From Oxytricha trifallax (Eukaryota > Ciliophora > Spirotrichea > Sporadotrichida > Oxytrichidae), in NCBI GenBank assembly GCA_000711775.1, contig ARYC01002458.1, positions 1-64,000 of the forward strand: a stretch of 64,000 nt of DNA, given 5' to 3'. Under the pieces are notes generated by a model that saw nothing but the letters and a program-made list of their open reading frames with translations, did no database searches and was not told where the DNA came from. The position numbers and the translations under genes are program-made. Below, piece after piece: positions 57,061 to 64,000 of the stretch. How positions within the stretch are numbered: position 1 is the first letter of the stretch; each line of letters opens with the position of its first letter.

Positions 57061-57765
57061 TTTAAAGTTTACTATAATTTTTATTTAGACTTTGATATAT
57101 ATATGTTAAGTAATGTTAAAAAATAAATGAATTGTGAAATTTATTTTATTATAACTCTACAATTTATCAAATTGCTTGCAGTTAACTTGTTATTTCAGCA
57201 TAGCCAATATACATTTCATGAAATATTAGATGAAAATTACTACAGAGATCTATTTTAAAGCTTAATAGCAGCGTTTTAAATTAAATTTATCGCTTTTTGT
57301 CTGCAAATCAAAGATGCAATAACTATAATAACATAATAAAATAAATTAAATTAACTAACTTAATAGTTGATTAAAAAATGCTAAATAATCTTATAAATAA
57401 TCAAGAGTTTTTATCAAACTGTTCCAAAGCTCCAAGTTATTTATTTCAGTTATTAGATTTTAAGCTTTTTGTACTTTGTTTTTGGTTTTTATAAGGTATT
57501 AATAAAAACCTAAATATATTCTATATAATTTATAGTTTTCATTAAAAATTTTGTTTAACAATTATAAAAAACCCAATAATTTTCTATAAAATTCTATGAA
57601 TTTTAATATTATTTACAATTTTAAAATAGTTTAGGAATAATTACAAAATGATTATCATTATTTTATCTTATAATATAATATAAAAGCTTATAAATTAACA
57701 TAAAGGCTTTACAATTAACCCATCCTAAGATGAAGACTTAAATATCATACTTTTTGAATTACTAA
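57061..57765. other. AT-rich stretch, no clear feature
   Basis: Probable eliminated DNA; no gene or repeat recognised. Confidence 0.25.
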
Positions 57766-58345
57766 TTTTTAAAGGGATCAATAATTATGACAACTAGATT
57801 TACTTTTTAAAAGACAATCCCACAATCTATATAGAGTTGTCATAAGAAGTTAAATAAGGACATGAAGAAGCATTATTCTTAAAATACATTAGCAATTAAA
57901 AATATTTAAAATGGAACATTAAAAGAATATAAATAAGTTCTAATCCCAAATCGACTGCCTAATGTGTCCTAAAGACTCTTTTGTAATTAAGTAAAAACAC
58001 ATTTAACTGGGATTTTATTAATGACTAATCTTAAATTGTTTCAGATTAGGTTGCTTAATAAGTCTTAGATAATTTCTTTTTGAATGAAATTGATGAACCA
58101 AACTTCTACATGATTGACTAATTCTTTGCTTTCGCTGGCTACTAATTGTGTTAAATGAAAAATAGTGATTTCTTTACCATAACTGCCTTTAAAGCACAAT
58201 TTGAAAATAAAGCAGTTTAATTTTTAACAAACTTTGTAAAAGAACTACTTTAATTCTCAAAAACTCTATGTATTAAGACGAAATCAATGGCTAATTAGTA
58301 GTTATCAATCAACCAAAATAGAATAGGAAAATTGAATAATATTAA
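57766..58345 (+). CDS. RNF213-like gene, coding block 13
   Basis: 190 codons free of TGA: YFLKDNPTIYIELSQEVKQG, HEEALFLKYISNQKYLKWNI, SSNPKSTAQCVLKTLLQLSK, FFLNEIDEPNFYMIDQFFAF, AFKAQFENKAVQFLTNFVKE, LLQFSKTLCIKTKSMANQQL. The part from NEIDEPNF through IDQFFAFAGYQ to the FK-Q-FV-KELLQFSKT helix follows the order seen in RNF213 proteins just upstream of the first AAA+ module (a loop, FxxFLxxQL, then a membrane-of-helices with ARDFA-like motif). It is followed by the AAA block 14. Confidence 0.65.
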
Positions 58346-58849
58346 GTAAGTGGGGAGAAAATTTTTCATAAAGAAATAATTTTTAAATTAAAAATCATTA
58401 GTAAAGGGTTAAACATTTTTTGCAATTAAATATATTTAGTTTTATATTATAAAATATATCAGTAAATATTTTTATTTAAAAAAATAAATGAGCAAGACTC
58501 TTAAAAAAGCGAAATAATTAATTTTAAAAAAATGGGACAAGAACATATAATTAAAGTATATTAAGTTTAAAATTTTTATTTAAGTAATAGTCATATTGTA
58601 AACCAAATGAAAATTACATGACTTATCATATAGATATAGACAAATATTATTTAGATTTATAAATAAAAATTGACTTTGTGGGAAGTCTATTTTTTAAACT
58701 AAAAATATTATCCTTTAAAATTTTGTCGTCTATTCAATATATTTGAAACTTTTTTTAATTTATTATTGAAAGATCTTATGATTTAAAATATTAAATTGTT
58801 AGAAATAAGTTTATCTTAAAGTTATTTAAAATATTATGTTGAAATTATA
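58346..58849. other. AT-rich gap between coding blocks 13 and 14
   Basis: No gene seen; probable IES. Confidence 0.3.
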
Positions 58850-59565
58850 TAACATAGCCAATATGTAACTTGATGAGATAAGCTGGTCTCTATAAAATTC
58901 TGCATTCGTTTCGTTTAACTAAGACGGTTCAATCACTCCAATTTTTAGAAGGTCAGAAGAGTTACCTATATCTATAAGATAGTATTTTGAAGTATTAATC
59001 TAAATGATGAATTAAATCTACGATGAATCTAAATTAGAGGAATATCGTAGAGAAATCTCTCCATTCGAAGAATTGTCATAAGAGCATATAATTGAGAAAA
59101 TATTTAAAATTTGCGGCATAAATTACTTTAATTTTTCTAAACTAAAGCAACATTCGATAGGATGGTTTGATAAATTTAGACTCGCATTTACTGTAGACAA
59201 TTTTCTTAAAATGAACTTAATTTACTTAAGACTTAGCTCAAAGCAGCTAGTTATAATTATGGGTGAAACTGGAGTTGGAAAGACAGCTTTGATTGAGTAT
59301 TTAAAGGATGTTTTAGACTGGGATTATAGAAAATTAAACATTCACGAGGGTGTAACTGAAGATTAAATAAAGCAATTTGTCTAAGATGCTTAATTTTATA
59401 TAGAAAAATAAGTGATACTATTCTTTGATGAAGTAAATACAAACTTCAATGTCAGTGGACTCTTAAAAGAAATTATGGTCGATAGATCAATTGAAGGAGA
59501 AAAGATCGGAGATCATATTTGCATTGTAGCTGCATGTAATTACTATTTTTTTTTACAATTCTAAT
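58850..59565 (+). CDS. RNF213-like AAA+ core (coding block 14)
   Basis: The diagnostic block of the large gene. ISWSLQNSAFVSFNQDGSI and TPIFRRSEELPISIRQYFEV lead into IGWFDKFRLAFTVDNFLKM, the signature before the first AAA+ module of RNF213/mysterin. Walker A is IIMGETGVGKTALIEYL (near 59262-59310), then LNIHEGVTEDQIKQFV, Walker B VILFFDEVNTNFNVSGLL (near 59407-59460), and VAACNYYF where ACNPYR is usual. RNF213 proteins are dynein-like AAA+ ubiquitin ligases acting on lipid droplets, membranes and intracellular pathogens. The block ends near 59565 at an AT-rich boundary, so the rest of the AAA+ core and the ligase part must lie outside this stretch. All Gln codons but few are TAA/TAG. Confidence 0.85.
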
Positions 59566-60186
59566 TGAGATTAAATCTAACGATTAGAGTATTTTAGTTA
59601 TGAATGTAGTCTTAAATGAAGTTTCATATGTTTTTAGGAGTTTGAATAGTAAAATTATAAAATGTCCATTAGGGAAATCTAAGATAAAATATTATATATC
59701 TTATTTAAAAGCATAAATCTATACGAAGATATAGAATAATATTTTTTACTTAAATTAAGACATTTCTTATTCGTAAAAAATGCTTAAAATTTATTACTAA
59801 TTATGTTTAGAATTAAGAAAATATAGAAAAATAATTACATTAAGTATTTTCTGAATTTTTAAAGATATATAAATATCTATTTTTTAATATATCATATTTA
59901 ATTACAACTTAGAAATCATAAATATATAATAGAAAATCTTGAAAGTTGATTTACACTACTCTCTAAATAAATATAATACACAATAGTTATTTTTTTTAAA
60001 ATTAAAATATGAAGACTAACTTTACTTAATTTAGGCTTATATAAGATAACATATCGTCATTCGATGTTAATTGATAACAAAAATATATATTTGAACTTTA
60101 AATAATCAATAAAATGATACAATTAAGGGTATAAGTTGGTTAAAGATTTTTCCACAAAAATCCTCATAATGCAATATCAATCTATG
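59566..60186. other. AT-rich stretch after the AAA+ block
   Basis: No coding style; probable start of the next IES. Confidence 0.3.
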
Positions 60187-60655
60187 ATCAATTTCTACTT
60201 TTTTTTTCTCGAGCTAGTCTACTTACCCCCCCCCCATAAAAATTATCATTTTTCATTAAAGCTTTACATCTTATCGTCCGAACCGATTTCCTTCATAAAA
60301 TCTTGAAAATATGAACCTATTAGGCGCTGAGAATATCATATAGCTAGCAAAAATAAATTTATTCCATTAAGATTAAATGAATTTTAATGATATAATTAAG
60401 AAGATTGAATTAGATTTAATAATTTATTTATAAGGCAGTACTACCATTTATATCATTAAAATTCATTTAATCCTAAGGGAATAAATTTAATTTTACTAGC
60501 TATATGATTTTCTATGTGCCTATAGCTAATATTATCAAGATCTTATTAAAGAAATTGATTCTGACGATAAGAAGTAAAGTTTTAATGAAAAATGATAATT
60601 TTTATGGGGTAATTAGACTGGGTCGAGAACAAAAGTAGAAATTGATTATAGAATG
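60187..60655. repeat. 470-bp palindrome next to TBE3
   Basis: Arms beginning GATCAATTTCTACTTT (left) and mirrored GTAGAAATTGATTATAG (right), with ACCCC(CCCCCC)ATAAAAATTATC inside. The C-run is ten long on one side and four on the other. Centre near 60420. Confidence 0.7.
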
Positions 60656-60799
60656 ACATTCAAAACCCCCAAAACCCTTTCAGTAGTTTGATTTAGTTTT
60701 TGATTGATAAAAGTAGACTATTAGTGCATTCTTTATTTGGGTTTTAATAGGAGTTATGTAGGGATTTAATGTTTAAATATTAGTATTTTAAGTGAGTAT

Positions 60800-61848
60800 A
60801 CGCGAGGTTTGGGGTCTGTTTATGACAGTGAGTATATAGATTTATTGTTTAAGTTGCGATATGGATGTGATGAATATAGTGAATAACTCAAGCCTGTTCT
60901 GAATTATACGTCTATAGCAAGGCTACTCCATAAATCTCCAGCAACTGTGAGGTCTCACTGTCTATTAGCATTGAATTTAAAGAGATAGCAGCTTAATTCT
61001 AAGCCTAAAAGACCTCGAAAATTTTAGCAGCATCATATTGACTATCCTATTAATGATAAGACTCTTAAATACTGGGCTCATTTCTCTCTAGCCTAGAGGG
61101 TTGTGATGTTTCATCGCCACTTTCCTGAGCTTCACATATCTGCTTAATCGATAGCTAACATATATAAAAATAACGGAATATCTTACAAGACAGTCAATCG
61201 CATTAAGAGAGTGATTGACTTTAATGTTCCATTTTATAAGACTAATTTAAATTATATATTCGATTAAATGCAGAGGTCTTAAGATCATAATATAAAGTTC
61301 ATACACGCTGATGAAGCTGTATTTACATTCAATACTTTTATATCAAGGTCTTGGTTCAAGAGGTATAGTAACATGGAAGTTTATGATTAAAAGGTTAAGG
61401 TTTAAACTCATACTATTCTTGGTGGAATAAGTGAAAATAGGGGCCTCGAGACTTATGTTATTCACCCTCGTTCTATAAAGACTGAATAATATATTAAGTT
61501 CTTATAATAACTCAGAGATAAGTACGCCGAGTAAGAGATTATTCTGTTTGTAGATAACTTATCTGTCCATAAAACTAAAGACACAAGGAAGGAATATGAA
61601 AGGCAAAACATAACACCTGTATTTAATGTTCCCTACAGTCCTCAGTTCAATGATATTGAATTATATTGGGGGGCTATTGAAAGGCCACTACAAGAAAATC
61701 CTACTCTCTCACTTTATGCACGACTTAAATATAGATACAGTAGATTTTATTAAGAGTGCTGCTAAGAGAGCCAGCGATGATAAATCTAAAGTATGCGCAA
61801 GAGAAGGGAGATTTTGTGTTTATAAATAAGTATTAGATTTAAACGAAT
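60800..61848 (+). pseudogene. TBE3 42-kDa DDE transposase
   Basis: Collinear with the TBE1 transposase. The start codon is ACG (60800) where TBE1 has ATG. All three acidic motifs survive: FIHADEAVFTFNTF, ILFVDNLSVHKTKD and PQFNDIELYWG (Glu kept, unlike TBE1). Immediately after, one extra G in a G-run (near 61670) shifts the frame; the true C-terminus reads on in another frame (HYKKILLSHFMHDLNIDTV) to TGA 61846-61848. So the catalytic core is the more intact of the copies but neither end is. Confidence 0.8.
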
Positions 61849-61854
61849 GAATAA

Positions 61855-62646
61855 GTTCACATATTAAATTTTCCCGTAAAAGGATTTGGCTTCTCTTTCT
61901 TTTCTTCCTCTTAAGGCTTGCTTGGGCCCATGTTTATTCTCTTAGTGACAGCCCCTGCATCTATGTTCATCTCGTCTGGCTTTTAGAAATCCTTGTAGAG
62001 TCTCTTACTAAATTTATGCATTACTTGAGACTTTATCTCTCTGTTTAATTTGCTGTGCTCTTTCATCAAGTATATAGCAGTGCCAGATTTTTCTATAAAG
62101 TTAGAAGACTAAGCTTACTAGAGATGAATGGATGCTTTTATAGTTCCTATAGCCAGGTGTCGCTGATTTTAATTCCCTGCTTCTCTTTTTCTTCAGGAGA
62201 GATGCTATAGCGTTTCTTGTGAGCTTCTTAAATTACTTCATTTAAGTACTCAGGTTTCAGAGTTCCAAGAACGCCAAAGAAGAATTTTCTCTCTGGCAAC
62301 TTATTAGAGAGTTGCAGCTTTGATGGAAGGTAGAGAGCAACATCTGGATCACTCATAGCATCATCATAGAGTTTGCTACTGAAATATCATGGTAGTTAGG
62401 TATCTCGATCATTCTGATTTCATTAGACTTAAAAGCTTTTTTCTCTTCACTTAACAATGCTTTTAAGAATAATATTTATGTTCCCTCCTGTGTTGGCAAG
62501 AACAATCCAACTATGGTTAATAAGTTAGTTATAACTGAAAACTTACCTTGCTATACCAGGTATCTGTAAAGATCTTCTTTACTTCTGAATTTTCCTATTA
62601 AATCTTGAGATTAAATTCTCTTCATTGCATCATTCATAGAATCCAT
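61855..62646 (-). CDS. TBE3 22-kDa protein
   Basis: ATG at 62644-62646 (MDSMNDAMKRIQSQDLIGK in the spliced gene), stop TGA at 61855. Same blocks as TBE1, with intron 1 (GTAAGT...CCATAG, TAACTAAC inside, about 62545-62507) and intron 2 (about 62130-62105). One base is missing in the NLYDDAM region (near 62370), and a further change follows the middle block, so the frame is broken. Confidence 0.65.
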
Positions 62647-63211
62647 CTTGCTTCCAGTTTCTATAAATGTTAATGAAATCTAAAATTATGGATATCCATT
62701 CTAAACTTACTAAAATTTTACTACTAAATAGGGAGATTCATTTGGAGGTCAGCCTGAATCAGATAATTAGATAAAGATGGAGGAACTTTCTCCAAGTTTC
62801 AGAGTTTGACTTCTATTTTTATCAAACTTTCTCCATTAAATTGCTCCTAATAATAATTAATTTAATTAGGTGGTGCTCCTAATTTATTTAAAACTTAATT
62901 AGGAGGTTAAATTAAAGTTCAAAACCGTATTAGGTGGTGAATTAAAAAAATTAAATTTTAAAACTTCCCCTCCTAAATTTACAAGAACATATTTAGGAGC
63001 ACCACCTACCTTCACAAAACATATTTAGGTGCATTTTAAGGAATAAAATGGATTAATTAGTATATTAATTATCTCTAAATTTAAGAAATATAAAACTAAT
63101 GTCACACACTTTGTTCTTATCAAACCTTTCTAAACCTTTGAGGATATGCTCTTCCTCTTGTATAAAGGTAGAATTTAAATAGATTGTATAATTATTAATA
63201 GTACTTATAAA

Positions 63212-64000
63212 ATGAGCGGTAACTTACTTAGAAAAGCGGCATTGCTTGGCATTAGCCAGCAAAAACTTTCTTTCATAAATTAAAAGAAAATTGAGACTTG
63301 CGATGCCTCTACCTATTACGAACCTGAAATTTTCTAACTATAGGTATCAGACTTTGAATAGAAATTCAGTTGTTAAATAGAAATGCAGAACTAAGAAATT
63401 TAATGCGAAGTTCCAATGAAAATGGTTGAAGAGGAGGAAGAGAAAAAAGAAATTAAAGCATTACATTTATGTGAAGAGTGTGAGAAGAACTTCACTTATA
63501 AATCTGCTCTTAAGCGTCATATCTTAGAGTAGCATTCTAACAAGCCAAAGCTCTATCTTAAGCATGATAAGATAGATGGAAAATATTTTTGCCCTTATTG
63601 CAATAAGCAATATAACCATTCAAGGGATTTAAAAGTTCACCTATAAAACCATCATGGCAAGAAGTTTGAAGTCATAGATCCTGAGACTGGTGAGGTCTTC
63701 CTTCAAAAAAGAAAGCCAAGAGACCCTTTAGAATCCTTGGAACAAAGAGTTAAGAAAGAAAATAAGCTTATTAAAGCAGTGAGAAACCTCCCAGCTTCTG
63801 AGATAGTGAAAATCACTCTGAAGATACAAGCACTAAAGCTTCCAATTTTAAATGTAATTGACCTTAAAGATGTAAGGAAAGTTATCTTATACTTGAGGAC
63901 AAGTTTGAGAAAAAGGTCATAACTGATAAGCAGTTCGCATACCAGATTTATCTATTCAACTACTTTAAATGCGATGACAAGTATCAAATGGAATTTGTCA
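63212..64000 (+). CDS. TBE3 57-kDa zinc finger/kinase protein, N-terminal part
   Basis: ATG at 63212 (MSGNLLRKAALLGISQQKL). Two clear C2H2 fingers: CEECEKNFTYKSALKRHILE and CPYCNKQYNHSRDLKVHLQ, then the linker PETGEVFLQKRKPRDPLES. The frame shifts near 63900 before QFAYQIYLFNYFKCDD, the start of the kinase-like part, which is cut by the window end. Confidence 0.75.

Larger units (their letters stand above)
60661..64000. mobile_element. TBE3, truncated by the window end
   Basis: Begins CAAAACCCCCAAAACCC followed by TTTCAGTAGTTTGATTTAG, nearly identical to the TBE1 left terminus, with ATT at 60658-60660. It is oriented opposite to TBE1: transposase (plus), 22-kDa (minus), 57-kDa (plus). Confidence 0.9.

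Noticed and set aside
1-64000. CRISPR array, rRNA or tRNA genes
   Set aside because: No regularly spaced repeats, no rRNA-like sequence, and no cloverleaf with A and B boxes noticed; the short repeats are mirrored or tandem transposon parts.
1-64000. Bacterial or organellar origin
   Set aside because: Low G+C could suggest a mitochondrial or symbiont genome, but spliceosomal-type introns, TBEs, a chromodomain and TAA/TAG = Gln point to a ciliate nucleus.

Overview
The window reads as germline (micronuclear) DNA of a spirotrich ciliate of the Oxytricha/Stylonychia/Tetmemena type. Real coding stretches stay open only if TAA and TAG are read as Gln and TGA as the sole stop. Introns are tiny, AT-rich and GTAAGT...AG. 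Three full-size or near full-size TBE transposons carry C4A4 telomere-like ends, ANT target duplications and the classic trio of 57-kDa zinc finger/kinase, 22-kDa protein and 42-kDa transposase. Under the standard code almost everything looks like short debris.

The backbone from about 6.7 to 59.6 kb is a series of plus-strand coding blocks that I read as macronuclear-destined segments (MDSs) of a giant RNF213/mysterin-like AAA+ ubiquitin-ligase gene. The best evidence is the block at 58.85-59.57 kb, with Walker A (GETGVGKT) and Walker B (FFDEVNT). The upstream blocks are assigned mostly by strand, code, composition and frame continuity. They are split by transposons, palindromes and other AT-rich DNA that would be removed as IESs. 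Several insertions leave clean target duplications, and removing the element plus one copy joins the two flanking frames: 6844-9505 (AAT), 15510-17774 (GATTAC), 19637-20398 (ATT), 23747-24167 (GATATT) and 53858-54987 (9 bp).

Layout. 1-6.0 kb: end of a non-TBE transposon (element A) with a DDE transposase and a 22-kDa relative, next to a gene for a SecA-like DEAD motor ATPase. 6.7-10.1 kb: first RNF213-like block, split by a palindrome with a nested MITE. 10.2-13.8 kb: 1.38-kb tandem palindromic repeat holding three copies of a possible 88-residue spliced gene. 13.85-14.93 kb: importin-beta-like fragment on the minus strand between inverted repeats. 15.4-24.5 kb: more MDSs and foldback elements. 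24.75-33.2 kb: element B, a second non-TBE transposon with a DDE transposase, chromo-shadow-like and chromodomain segments, a 22-kDa relative and a large unknown ORF. 33.8-37.9 kb: TBE2. 38.0-39.4 kb: nested palindrome. 39.4-41.3 kb: MDSs. 41.3-52.2 kb: composite bounded by TBE ends, holding a LINE (APE endonuclease + RT), an Ulp1-like ORF and nested TBE1. 52.6-59.6 kb: MDSs, a Merlin-like element and palindromes. 60.66 kb to the end: TBE3.

The elements are mutually nested and the host gene survives around them, which fits ciliate germline DNA that is cleaned up during macronuclear development.
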